The position numbers were made by a program, and so were the translations under genes. This document shows positions 48,982-61,634 of a stretch of DNA of 64,000 nucleotides, in pieces; positions within the stretch are counted from its first letter, which is position 1; every line of letters begins with the position of its first letter. This DNA is from Symsagittifera roscoffensis (taxonomy: Eukaryota; Xenacoelomorpha; Acoela; Convolutidae). The notes under the pieces were generated by a model that was given only the letters and a program-made list of their open reading frames with translations, was not told the origin of the DNA and did no database searches. The stretch covers positions 1 to 64,000 of the forward strand of contig NW_026971607.1 of assembly GCF_963678635.1 (NCBI RefSeq), written 5' to 3'.

Positions 48982-51900
48982 TCATTCCATTGCTTCTCCA
49001 TCCTGATATTCAGCTTCGCTGTCTTCTATGATTTTCTCCAGCATGTCCATGGAGTTGCGGGCCGTGCCCCAACTCTCCTGTTCCAACAGCCTCGGTTTGC
49101 AACAAGGTAGGAGGTCCACATTCACCTTTTGCTCCCGGTTCCTGCAAAAGCTGTTGTGAAGACACAGGCTCACATTTCTTTCTAGGTCAGCTCTTAAGAC
49201 CTCTTTCTTCTCATCTTCAGTTACACAAGGCACTCCAGCTACTCGCTTCACCGCCGTGGTGACCGCGTTTCTGTGCGTTAGGAATGCTCTCTTATAGGCT
49301 CCCGGTCCTATCTATATCTAGCTAGAAAGATTAATAGGCTTCCGTGTTCCTCGACATGTGACGCTTCGCGCGTTCATACATCCATGATGTCATCACTGCA
49401 CGGAACCAAGGCATCAACCTTTGCCTTGACCATATTCTTTCAATGGCTTTGGGTATTCTCAGACCTTGCAGGTGGTTCTGAAAAGATCCAATTCGCAGCT
49501 CATCTTCACGTTGCTCAGCTGCTCAGGAGTCGGCACGGCCGTCTCCTATTCACTTGTGTCCGCGTTAGCCTCCAACCATCTCACTACCAGCATGGCACTA
49601 ACCACCACGATTGACACCTGTTGATTCTGATCGGGCAACCCCGTAGAGTAGAACTCCTCCACGTCCCATACTAGCATCAGATTCCCGCGTTTGGGGTACC
49701 ATAACTTCTGCGCCAAGCAGTGGCAAGGATACTCCCCATGGGTTCTCACTATGTTCCTTCGGGTCCGATACCCTGAGGCTCCCAGCAACGTTTCCACCTC
49801 CATCATAGTTCTGTGTAAATCGTCTTTCTCTTCTATGGTGGGGAACTCAGTGGGTAACGCTCCACGCGCTTTCTGCTTCTGGAACTCGCTCACATTACCT
49901 TCGTTCATTCTCAGGAACTCCTCACCCACTACGTCTTGCAACTCGCCTTCAGATCTCATCGGGACTACCCGAAAGATCTTCGCCAACAAATCATATGACC
50001 TCTCCGACATTCTGGCCAACCTCACGCACTTTGGCACAGAGAAAAGTTGGTCAATCAACACCTGCTGCGTCCTCGCATCCATCACCACCATGTGCGTAGG
50101 ATACCTACTATTGCAATATGGCGCGGAGTTTGAACCCACCAGATATTTTGAACCAGTAGATTTATGATAGGCTTCACTATCCTTTGATTCATTTCGTTTT
50201 CCAGAGCTTCTCGCCAGCCTCCGATATTCTGCTCTGTCTGCAATGCTCCAGAAAATACTTCCACGCTGAGGGACGTCACTAGCTCATGGGCACGCTCCAG
50301 GCGCTCAAGCGATTCTATCGAGCTCGTCATGCTACAAAATCCCAAGGCTGTGGTCAAGTTTACATCAGTCACCCCATGACAGTCCGCGACCAACTCCATG
50401 CCACTCTTATCCGACATGCTCAATCTTCCGTACAATCGTGCCAGTTGTTGATGCTGCTCGCTCAGCGTAATCAGGCAGTGTCCCAAGTTGCAAACATGTC
50501 CTTCCATCCCACTATGTTGAGCCAAACAGGTGCCTTGCTTCAACCAATTGCTCAGTGGACTCTCCTCGGATAGCTCCGTGGGTGGGTTGCTCTTCCGCTT
50601 CGTCATCCTAATGGCCAGAAGATGGTGTATCATGGCCAGATCATGTAGACTCGCTTCATCATCCAGGTCTAATGTGATTTCCGCCGTCATGTCCCAGATT
50701 AGACCGGCGTTAGGATGGGGACACCAAGAAGGCTTCATGAGCTCCCACTTGGTCACTAGACTGGTTTTCAAGGGACCGTCCCAAGAACCACAATCAAAAC
50801 TCACTTGCCCCTTCAGGTAGGGAACCGAGGGTTCGACCACTCGTTCTTCTAAAATAATTCCAGCTTGGGTTGTTCCACCATCAGCATTCCATTTTCCTTA
50901 ATCCGTTCGACCCAGAAATTGAGCACTATGACTTGCTCATAGTCGAAGTACGCTTCCCTGGCTTCTTCATTCACGAAGGGATTATACGCCATCCCCGAAT
51001 ATATGGCGACACATTGGAACGACTTCAGTTTCCCTAGTGTTGCAAAGTCTTTTTGTCCCCTGACTGTTCCAATCAACTCCCGGCTCACTTTCAATTCTTT
51101 GTTGGAATACCTTCTCACTTCTTCCAACTTGCGATAGCTTTCCATGTCATTCGACTTCCTATTTGGTACAATCAACGGCATATCCTGATATAGTTCCAGG
51201 AGTGCCCTAAGGAAGTTTCTTTCGCAATCAACTCTCTTTTGCCGAATGATCTTTATGCATTCTCCAAAAACAGGAGTGGGGATACGATCCACCACGAACC
51301 TTTCAAAGCAAAGGGCATCCTTACGCTTAGCCCAGGCTATCGCAGAGTCGTCTTTTGAAATCAACGCTCGCAGGGCTTCCATCAACTCCAGCTCCTGTTC
51401 CTTTGATTTCAAATCATTACTGGCTTCATATTCCGCCTTCTTGATGCCCATCAAGCACCAAGCCAACCGTACTTGCAGGTCAGTTCTCGTGCACGGATGA
51501 GCCAGATATGCTGCCACCGTCGCAGGTGCATGCATCGTCTCGTCGAAGTATCTTTGTAGGGCCGCCCTCCAAGAGATTTCCAGCAGTTTTTCCAATCCGA
51601 TTTCGTTCGCTTCAGAGGACATTACCGTGCCGTATTCTTTCCGATTTAAGTTAGAATTCTCCGTTAGCCCTTTCAGATATTCCTGCATGGCTCGCTTCTC
51701 GGTCCAAGCCATCAGGTGCCCTCTCGCGGAGTTCCTTGCCTTCAACATCTCCACATAACCCTCTGCTGGATCTCCCATGTGGACCGATTCCGGCACAGTG
51801 ACTCGACTGTACTCGACCACGTCGAGTTGTCCTTCCAGTTTCATCTTGGCCATGTTGGTTCGCGAGGGCCTGTAATCCTCAAGTCCTCCAGATACACACT

Positions 51901-51994
51901 GACTGATGATCTCCATCTCTAGTTTAGTGTCTGCTAGGGTTCGTGCAGTCTTCTTTGATTCCGTGGCTGTCGTGGTCAGACCTGCCAAGAGCAT
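48982..51994 (-). pseudogene. ORF5 pseudogene of element C
   Basis: Minus-strand frames 51994-50849, 50840-50082, 50139-49546 and 49251-48982, read in that order. Blocks shared with A and B: GMAYNPF near 50985, the Cys/His cluster near 50520 (one Cys replaced by Ser), SVPKCVRL near 50025, YPCHCLAQ near 49715, NSFC near 49150. The ORF5-ORF6 junction of A is open here. It is broken by frameshifts near 50845, 50110 and 49540. The start overlaps the ORF4 remnant by 71 bases in another frame. Confidence 0.82.
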
Positions 51995-53949
51995 AGGGGG
52001 TATCAGGTTTTTCTCCCCCGGTCAGCGTCACACCATCTGCTTGCCCGCTGTCGCCTGAACGACCTGCGCTCGTCAGAGAGGCCACCACTGCGCTAGCTTT
52101 TGACTTCACCACTCTCTGGTTCACGGCTCGACTTCCTGTCTTCCCTTTCAGCCGCTTCAGCCCCTTTCTGGCTCGTCTAACGGGTAATTTCTTTGTGACC
52201 TGCTGATCATCGGCACTGTCCTCTGTAACTGACTCGGTCAGAACATCAGACTCCATGGAGTTCAATATTTTCTCCAGGACCTCACGCATGATGGGTTGGT
52301 TCAATCCCACCTTCATTATGGACTGCGTCCCATATCGTCGTATCACGTCCCATGACCTTTCCATGAAGTTCACTCGGCTCCAGGTTGCCCCTGTCTTGCT
52401 TTCTAGTTAACTTTGGTGTCTCTCCCATTCCTCTTCCGGTAGCGTACTCAATAAGGATACCCTCATTGACTCTTCGATTTTTCTCCTGCTCGGTGACTCA
52501 TGGAGCAATCTTTGCGGATCCCTACTTCGGCACTCTCTCGCCTGACTTATTGGGTCCATCGGGGATAAGTCGGCCGACGCCTCCTTTGTACGGGACATGA
52601 AAGACGATGGCGTCATCAGCAATAGACTCCCATCGACTTCCCCATCGTCGTCTTCACTGAACCGGTATTCTAGCAAGTCTCTCTCCAACGCTCCTAGATC
52701 CGTCTCACCCGCTTTTTCTGTCTTTCCCCCGAAGTCGTCATCGTCCTGATCCATCAATTCATCGTCATTTGCATCAGGTTCGGCTTAGGTCCTGAAGGGC
52801 CTTGTCGTGTCTCTATGCCCGAGTCCGGCCGCGCCGGTACGGTCATGTCTCCTGCGTGATACAACAATTCATCGTTCACCAGGAATTCTACGGACTCCTC
52901 GCCATGTGGTGCCAGGTCCTCTATCGTTATCTATGAGCCTCCTCTGCACTCCTTTGCCACTTCCAGCATCACTACTTTCACTTCTCCTGACCACTTCAGT
53001 CTTGATAAGTCATCTGTGGGAGCATACACCTCGTTCCACATTTCAGCCGAGACCTCTGGTCTCCTGGAAGGTAGTGCTTTGATCTATTTCCAAGCATCAG
53101 GAAATGTGAAGTCAAACGTGTGCGCGGCTGCAACGTTCCAACTGATGAAGCGCGGCTCCATCCCTTCACTCCACTTCGGCATACTCTTCTCTGCATCACG
53201 AGCTGCTCCGATGCGAGGGACAATGATGGGAGATGTGACTCCCAACAACATCCTCCTTATCGGTGGGTATCGAGGGCATTGGTCCGGCAGCGGCCTGGAC
53301 CCGGAAAGCCACGCTTGCTGGTTCTCTTTCGCGTGTGCGTAGGCTTCTGGCAAGAGTGGGACTCTCATTGCCGCTGATGAATCTTTCACTACTAGTCTCA
53401 GATTCCAAAGCTTTGGGTTAAACTGGATGTGGGACAGGTCTTCGCGGCCCATTCGGCACTTGAAGTTGTTGTTGAAATCCATCAACACCCAACCCGGCTC
53501 CGCTATTCTTCCGAACAGCCTACCGTCGCTGGCCAGCCCTCTCAGCTCCCTCTGCTCTACCCAATTCAGCACGGAACAATCCACGACTGAGAACAGGTTG
53601 ACATACAACACATAATTCCTGTATGCCTTGATTTGCACGTCCGGGAACACGAAAGACATCACCGGTCCATAGACCACCGTGACGAATTCCCGCAGTCCGT
53701 GAATCAGAGCCAACGGATCGATCCACATCATGACAGCCAAATCTGTCAGCAAGGGCATGCCACAATACTGCTTACATTCACCCGCATCCGTCGCCACCTT
53801 ATCTTCTCCCGTGACACTTCTGTTCTGTTGCAAGAGATATTGGAGCAGGAGAGTCCTCCAGTCTTTCATTTTTCTGAGCGAGGCAGTTTCCAACTGCGCG
53901 TTGAACTCACGACTTTTTCCCTGGAGTTTTTCGGGGTAACGCAACAGGG
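51924..53949 (-). pseudogene. ORF4 pseudogene of element C (5' truncated)
   Basis: Minus-strand frames about 53949-53084, then 52757-52407 and 52373-51924. GMPLLTDL near 53750 and a YGPV block near 53670 match A and B. The N-terminal quarter is missing: alignment with B holds up to LLRYPEK, encoded at the junction with D. A broken stretch lies at about 52758-53083. The tail is acidic, then basic, as in B. Confidence 0.82.
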
Positions 53950-53950
53950 A
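53941..53950. other. Junction of element C (-) and element D (+)
   Basis: To the left, the minus strand encodes ORF4 of C up to LLRYPEK. To the right, the plus strand encodes gag of D from RDDES onward. The bases GCAACAGGGA fit both, so the exact break cannot be placed. Neither element has an LTR here. Confidence 0.8.
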
Positions 53951-54690
53951 CGATGAATCGATAGACAGGTTCCTAGATGATCTTGAGAGCTTGAGAAGAA
54001 GGAGTGACCCGGAAGAATCTACCAATCGAAGGAACTTCAGCATCGCCTCAAAGTTCGTTGATGGGGTAAAGAGTGATGACTTGAGAACGATTTTAGCAAC
54101 ATACTATACATTGTCGAAAGACAGTGCACCAACTCCAGAAGAGATGAGGCAGAAGTCAAGAGAATACATGCTGATGAAACCCAAGAAATACTCGTACTCA
54201 GACACAAGGAATACGCAACGTGGGGGGGGGGAGTCAGCCACAAAGGTCGTCATGGTACAAGCCCAGAGATGACATGGACAAACGCAGATCATGCGCTAAC
54301 TGCGGGTCAGCTGACCATCATGTGGCGGATTGCACGACATACAAACAGGGCATGAAGAGTTTGGGATATGCACCCGATGAGGAAGATATGAGCCAGATGG
54401 AGGAATATGAGTTCTAGAGTGGCTTGATCATCACAATAGGTGCAAGATGCTTCTTCTGCAACCAAGAGGGGCACTTCAGAATGGACTGTCCGTTGTTTTG
54501 GGAGGCGGTTAAGAATCAGAGTCATCCAAAACACAAGTTGGCGTTAGCAGCGGTACAGAACCAGAGAAACAGACAAGGTGAATTTGAGACGAAAAACCTA
54601 GAAAAACCAAGTGCGGAACTACCGACGAAAACAGTGAAAGCTGTAACGCAATGTAATAGTGCAATAGAAGGAACGCCCTAGAAATAAATT
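53944..54690 (+). pseudogene. gag: gag pseudogene of element D (3' part)
   Basis: Capsid C-terminus, first CCHC knuckle near 54293 and second near 54450. The second knuckle has His where A has Pro. A run of nine G at 54221-54230 shifts the frame. TAG at 54415 and a 10-base deletion near 54678 relative to A interrupt the frame further. Confidence 0.85.
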
Positions 54691-56909
54691 ATGAGAAGGC
54701 GGCAGCGGAGGCTATCAACAAAGTGAAACAGGACCTGGCAGCGAAAGAAATAGAACAACGGCTGAAGCAGGAGATCGAAAGACAGAAAATGAACGAAGCA
54801 TTAAGTTGCTCACAAACAATACCAGAAGCTGTAGCGGGGTCGACAAAAAATGGAAACTGCAACACTGTAAAGATGGTTACAGGAAAGCCATTCGGCATAA
54901 CAAAGATTGGGGCAAGAATAATGTCAATAATCACTCTGGGCGGCCATGAGGTAACGAGAAACTTGAGCGAACCAAGTGACCAGACAATAATGCACATCGA
55001 TGTGTACGCAGATTACTTGAGTTATATAAGCCCACAAACGACTTCTAGAGCACTGAGGGCACTACTCACGAGTGGGGGTAGCAAGTCGTTACGTGTTGAT
55101 AACAGGTACACAGAAGCTTATGGTCCACATGAGGTGATGCTAAATATAAATGGGATCAACATCTATACAAAAACGATGATAACATGTGATGAAGATCTAA
55201 TAGGGCAACTCTACGTGGGAAAAGAAGAGTTGAAAGTGAGATCGATTGGACACTGCGCCATGCTTGAAGAAGATGCAATGCACATCGGGACGGAGGCAGA
55301 TGTGACAGGGCACGTGCTAGACATAAATGGCAAAAAGACTCAGTTGCGTGGATTACTTGACACAGGAGCAGTCTTGAGCGTCATACCAACCGAAACATGG
55401 GAAAAGATGGGCTTTGACAAAGGTGACTTGATAGACTCGAGAATACGGTTGTCAGCTGCAAACAAAGGGGCGCTGCGGGTGTTGGGCAGAACGCCGATAA
55501 TAGCCCTGAATCTGGGGGAACGTAACCTGTGGATGAGCTTTCTTGTGGTAGAAAACCTAGATGAGTCTGACCTATTTAATTTAGGCAGAGACTTCATCAG
55601 GAACTTTGATGTAGCGATTGATCTAAACAACGCAATGTTCAGGATACGGAACCCGGATAGGAGGTACGGAATCAAACCGGTAAATTTAATAATGGCAGAT
55701 GAGACCAAAGCACCGGTATTCTTGAGTAAGAGAGTGAGACTAAAGGCAAACGAAGCGGCGATCGTAAGCTTACGAATGAAAAATTACAATGAACTAAGTG
55801 ACAACAAGCAGGTATGCATAGTCCCAAATCCAAATAGTCAAAGTGCTGCTGTTTTAGGAAGATCCTTCTCGATCACGAAGAGCGGTCTCTGCGTGAGTGT
55901 CTTGTTGAATACCCTTGAGATGCCAATCACGATACAGAGGGGGAGGAAACTGGGATATGCTTTACCCGTAAAAACTCGATATGAAATGACTGAAAACCAT
56001 AAACAAAATGCAGTTGTTGATTGTCCCAATCATAGTGACAAAATTTGTATCTTGAGACGATTGAAGAAAATAAAAGGTTCATCAGGTCTTGTGAAGTCAC
56101 TTAAGCCAGAGACAGACGATGGACTATCGAGCTGTTCGAATTTCCCGAAACGGCCCACACTAGATGAAATACAGAGTGATAAACCGGTCCTACCTGAAAT
56201 TGAACACTTAAGAGGCAAGTTAACGGACGAACAGCTCGAAGCCATCAAGGACGTACTAGAACGGAACGAGGAGGTTTTTTCAAGACATAATGCAGACATC
56301 GGGTGTTGTAATTTTGTTGAGCATGAAATAGAACTTGAGGAAAACGTAATACCGCACAGGGAGGGGGCGAGGCGCATGACCCCACACAAATCGGATGCGT
56401 GTAGAAAGGAGATTGAAACACTACTAAAGTATGACATGATAGAACCATCCAAATCACCGTGGGCGTGTGGAGTAGTGATGGCCAAAAAGAAAGGCGACCA
56501 GTTGAGGTTTTGTTGTGACTTTCGATACCTGAACTCCGTCACGGTGAAGGATGCCTATCCCATACCTAGGATTGATGAGAGTCTCTCGAAGTTAGGTGAT
56601 GCAAACTTTTTTACGACTCTTGATTTAGGCTCGGCCTTTTGGCAGGTACCACTCAGGAAGCAGGACAGGGACAAGACAGGGTTTGCCTGCGAGTTGGGTC
56701 TGTTTCAATGGAAACGGATGCCGTTTGGTCTTTGCAATGCCACTGCCACATTTCAGCGATTGACGGCACACGCGCTGATAGGCGTGACGAAGAAGTATGG
56801 CAATCTGGTAATGTGCTATGTGGATGACGTGGTAATAGCGACACCCACACTGGAGGACCACATTGAGAGACTTGACGAAGTATTTGCGTGTATGAAGAGG
56901 TCGGGCTGA
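54691..56909 (+). pseudogene. pro-pol: Protease-RT pseudogene of element D (fused frame)
   Basis: The frame is open through 54723-56909 and joins protease (DTGA near 55360) directly to RT, showing the ancestral arrangement that is split in A. At 55570-55600 D has about 14 bases more than A. The RT block A codon at 56622-56624 is GAT (Asp), then YVDD near 56817. A single missing G near 56905 ends the frame inside RT. Confidence 0.9.
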
Positions 56910-57693
56910 AGTGCAAACCATCAAAGTGGGAAATACTCAAGGACTCGATAAAATACTTGGGGAGGATGGTGGACAGACACGGCATCAGACCAGATCCAGA
57001 CACAGTAGAAGCAGTTCTAACTTGGAAATCGCCAAAAACGGAACACCAATTGATGAGCTTCCTGGGTTTTGCAAATTACTACAGAGAATTCGTCAAAGGT
57101 TTATCCGATGCAACAGTTAATGAGACACAAGGGCAACAAGTTCACGTGGAACAACGCAGCGGAAGAGTCATTCCAGAGAATAAAAAAAGAGTTGTGCGAG
57201 GCACCAGTACTGGGGACTGGGGATGCCAACAGAGAAAGGAATGTACGTGCTCGATACGGACGCGTCGGTAGTAGCGATATCTGGGATACTCCACCAGGAA
57301 CAAGAGTGGAACGGGAAGACAGTCTTGAGACCAATAGCGTACGGGAGCAAAGTCCTAAGTGACACGGAAATGAAGTACGGGGCACCGAAAGCAGAGATGT
57401 TCGCGGTGGTTACCTTTGTCGAGAAATATAGGGCAGACCTAGGCAGCGAGCCATTCAAGCTGCGAGTCGACAACAGGGCACTAAGCTGGCTGAAGACGTA
57501 CTCAATGGACCAAAGTTACATTGGGAGGTGGATAGTTCGCCTGGACGGATACGATATGATAATTGAGCATAGAACAAGAGGCAAACATCAAAATGCTGAC
57601 AGCCTGAGCAAGAAGACGGAGTTCTACGAGAGACAAGAACAGAGGGAGGCAGATAGACCTGAGATCAAGGATGGCTTCTCCTTCATGGACTAG
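56888..57693 (+). pseudogene. pol: RT thumb-RNase H remnant of element D
   Basis: Relative to A there is a 14-base deletion near 57100 and an insertion of about 8 bases near 57210 that looks like a small duplication of CTGGGGA. RNase H DTDAS near 57255. TAG at 57691 replaces a conserved Lys codon. Confidence 0.85.
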
Positions 57694-59873
57694 GAATCGT
57701 ACGACAGTCTTCCTCTCACGAGATGGTTGGAAAATCAGGCAAACCAATAGAAGATCACCCCGAGTTACCAAAAGATACTACGAAAAAAACTATCTTGAAA
57801 AAGAACCGAGGGATGCCGATAGAAATAATGCTCAAGTCAAAGATCGTGAGGGAGACGCTCAAAGCAAAAGGCTACGATCTTAACCAGGTAGAGACGGGAG
57901 ATGCACAAATAGACGATGACTTAAAGAGGTTACACGAGAAACTAGCGGATGATAAGCCCGTGATCCGAGCAAATAATAAGGAGGAACCTGAGGTCACAAT
58001 ACTGCGAAAGAGCGGGATAGTTAGTGATTGAATTACCTCAAAGGTGACCAACACTGATGGGAAGGAAGTGGTGCAGTCACTGGTTGAAAAAATCCCAGCC
58101 GACTTACTTGAACAGACTAGGGTTAGGAAAAAGAGATTGGAGTTCAAGGAAGAAGCTGAATACCTGGGACTAGGTCAAGAGTCCGGGGAGCGGTCCACGT
58201 CCACGGAGGAAGGAAACACTGAAGGAGAAAATTTGTCCGGGGAGTGTGAAATGTGGGATGAGGACTCGGAAGCGAGCAGCGACAATCAAGATAGTCTCTG
58301 CATGATATTGGCAGAAGAAAAGATCAGACACCGCGACAGGGAATTACAAACAAATCCGTCCTCAGGAACTTTCAACTTGGACGTGCAGGAAGTACGAGGA
58401 GGTGAAGAACTTGAAAGAATTGCAGTTTCGAAGAAACCATTCAGGGAACTATCATGCAACTCAAATGTGAGAACAAATCTGGTGCCAGAAGATGACATGA
58501 AGATAGTAAAGAGGATAGTATGCGTGAAGCTGAATGACGACGTCCACAACCCTGGGGAGATGAATGGGCAGATCATGGCGCTGAAGGAACATGTAAAGGC
58601 GAGATATAGGCTGTCGGACCTGATAAGAGCCCAGAAGAATGACAAGATGACGAGTAACCTCTCCAAATGGATCCGAATGGGGTCCAAGGAGAAAGGGGAA
58701 CTTGAAGAAGACAGCTACAAGATCCTGAGCCAGTTCTACAAAGAGAGGAAAGAGTTACTCTATCACACGGCTGACGGGGTGGTAGCATGCAAGAGAAAAG
58801 ACGAGGAGAAGATATTACACAAACACAACCTCCTCAAATTACCGCAATTATATCAGACAGAGGTGCTATTCAGATCGCACGACCAAATGGGGCACCAAGG
58901 GATAAACAAGGTGCAACGAAAAATACTTCACAGGGTCGATTGGCCAGGATTGAGGAAAGCTTGTGAGACGTGGGTGAATGCATGCCTGGCATGCTTGCAA
59001 GTGAAAGACCCAAGGAAGATGAAATTCCCACTCAAGTCGGTGGAAAGCTCGGAATTTATTGAAGTGGTGCAGATAGACCATCAGAAGATCTGTATGACGG
59101 AGTCGGGGTATAACCACATACTGGTTATAATTGATCACTTCACAAAGCTGGCAGAAGCGGTGCCGTGTCAAACAGCTTCGGCAGAGGAGACTTGTGACCA
59201 CTTGATAACCCATTGGATATCAAGGTATGGTTGTCCAATGACTTTTCAGTAAGACAACGGCAAGGCCTTTGTGGGGGACTTGACTAAGGAATTAATGATG
59301 AGGTCACACATTGCTCAAGCACACTCAACGACTTACCATCCTCAGACCGAAGAATACCTCAGGGCTGCTAGAATAGAACGTTGGTGAACAAACATGCTGA
59401 GGGTATACTGCTCTAGATACATGACGGACTGGGATAAGTATCTGCCTCAAGTCGTAGGGGCATACAACAGTACTCAACACTCAACGAGGGGAATCAGTCC
59501 ATTCATGATGTTGACATGCAAAGAGAGAGCGATGCCCCTGACGTTCTTTTACCCGGAGTATGAAGGAAAGAGGACGTCGCCTCAAGCTTACGTGAAAGAG
59601 GCGATCAGGAGACAGCAGGAAATAAACGAGCTGTGCAGGAGGAACACTGCGCAGGCACAAATGAGACAGCGCAAGAATCATGATGAAAAAATATTACAGG
59701 CGAAGCCATATGAAGTGGGCCAGTATGTGTGGGTTTTGCAGAATGTGATACCGCCCAAAGGGACGAATAAACTACTCAAGAAATGGAGAGGACCATTCAT
59801 GATAACTGAAGTACATCAACAAGGACGGTTCTATCGCTTGAGTACTGGCGAGCAGCACATTATGAGAACCTGA
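57694..59873 (+). pseudogene. pol: Linker and integrase pseudogene of element D
   Basis: Linker with two purine-tract-like motifs (58181-58190 and 58234-58244). HHCC finger near 58880-58995 is intact. First catalytic Asp near 59078; TAA at 59250-59252 precedes the second. The block that carries the catalytic Glu in A is scrambled at 59340-59385, so integrase is dead. GPF near 59790. One base is missing near 59847. Confidence 0.87.
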
Positions 59874-59901
59874 AGCCTCATGTCCCATCCCCAGAGGACT
59901 G

Positions 59902-61191
59902 GTGTATAAAGGACATGGATGGACTAGAGTACCTCTGATGGAGCCAGCATGTGAAGTGAACGAAAAAGGCACCAGAGACAAGAATGATGGCAATGAGAAC
60001 TTGAGTTTGGATGACAATGAAAAAATAGAAGCGGACTCTGAAGCGGAATCTTTTGTGGAAGAAGACTGGAACGATCCGGAGCAAGGTGAGGTGCCGAAGT
60101 GGACAGAACCAGACTTGTCAATACCAGCGGGGACAAGGAGTGGCAATCGCAAACGCACAAGCATGAGGTATAACAGGTATGGGGACGATTTCCTGATCGA
60201 CAAGATACAGCCCGATGACCTAGGCAAAGAAATAATAAATAAAGGCGAGCTGGCGGCAGATGGTGAATGGCAAATCATCGATGATAATGAACACTACCCA
60301 CATGAAGACTACTCGACACCGGAGCGGGAGACGGATTTAGAACAGAGCGAGATAGAGAGGAGGGAGAATACGAACCTGAGGATATTAGAATGGATGCGCG
60401 ATGTCAAGAACGGAAGCGAGGAAGGACAGAGCATACAGCAAGTTGACATATCAGCGGGGAAGCACATGAAAACGGAGAATCCTCTTTTCGGCTGGACGGC
60501 AACAGACAGCCCGCTCGACATTCCGCCAGATAATTCAGACCCAGCATCATCGACGGGGACGTCGATAAATATTTTTGTCCGGGGAGTGGGGGTAGGACTT
60601 ACCCACACCGAAAATTTGATGATAAAGAAACTCAGAGAAGTGAGAGAAAAGTGCGGACTGGAACTGGAAGGGGAGGAGGCCGAGCCTACCATAGGACGGA
60701 ATTTCAAAACGAAGTTTGAAATACCAAACGAATACTCAGAAAATATCCTGATAACGGATAGTGACTTCATTCTGTCAGACAGGACTAGCGCAATCTGTAT
60801 CACGGCAGACATGAGTTTCAAATCAAGACTGGAGGCTGACTTCAAGAGAGAGTACCAGAACGTGGAGTTTCTGTTTAGACAGAGACCGGGACTGGGAGGA
60901 ATGGCCGCGCTTCCACCATCAGTAGCACAAGTCCCGGGCAAATACCTGTGCTTCCTAGTGACGAGGGTCAATGACAGGAACACGATCGATCCCGAACACG
61001 TGATGTTGGCACTAACAAGACTACGAGACTTCATGATTGAAAGAGGGATAACGGAGGTCTCAATGCCGGTGTATGACCCAAACAGGGGCAAATTGAGCCC
61101 AAGGGAATTGTACGCTATCCTACACGTGGTCTTCGCAGAAACTGAGATAATGGTGCATCTTCATAAGAAATACTACTTGAGCATCGCCTGA
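59902..61191 (+). pseudogene. Pol C-terminal extension with macro-like domain (D)
   Basis: 429-residue open stretch, in frame with itself to the natural stop. Very close to A 10900-12119. The macro-like module occupies about 60780-61191. The purine-tract-like motif is at 60576-60586. Its intactness contrasts with the rest of D, but it has no independent start and is probably only by chance unbroken. Confidence 0.82.
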
Positions 61192-61634
61192 GTCGGGTAC
61201 ATGGGGGTTTTGAGTTGGGCATGAGGGGAGAATCTCGAGTTAGGTGTGGGGGTACAAAAAAGGGAAAAGAATCTTAGAGGTGATTGGCATGACAATTAAA
61301 ATTTTAAATGATTGATGGTGCTAAAACATAAAATGAATCTGCATGTTTTTAGAAAATTTCCAACTGAACTATTTTAGTAGGACGAAAAGGAAAGGGTTTT
61401 AACTATAGTAGTGAAGGGGGTTTTTAGGTTAGGAACACAGCCTGTTATTCTAAAAATCGGGTGTTATTTTCAGGTTGATTTAGTAAAGTCAAATTGACTA
61501 CCCAACTGTATTCAATTGATAAAGGAAGTCCTTAAACGGAAGCGCAAATTAAGTGACGCTTCAAGAAATAAAACTCATGTTGCTCAGGTAAAACTCAAGT
61601 TGCTAATACTGAAGATCACCTGGACGTTGCAGAA
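61192..61634 (+). other. Spacer with splice acceptor between pol and ORF3 (D)
   Basis: Counterpart of 12120-12641. TTATTTTCAG ends at 61473, followed by G. One extra short upstream ATG frame occurs near 61576 (five codons). Degenerate 20-base CTCAAGTTGC-type units precede ORF3. Confidence 0.7.

Larger units (their letters stand above)
48197..53949 (-). mobile_element. Element C: 3' half of an older, inverted relative
   Basis: Reads on the minus strand. From about 53949 down to 48197 come ORF4 remnant, ORF5 remnant, 3' noncoding region and purine tract, followed by the split LTR. Protein remnants are closer to B than to A. The 5' half (leader to ORF3) is absent: C ends where D begins. Confidence 0.88.

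Noticed and set aside
59902-61191. Intact stand-alone macro-domain gene in D
   Set aside because: No promoter, start context or separate transcript is suggested; it is the unbroken tail of a pseudogenised pol.
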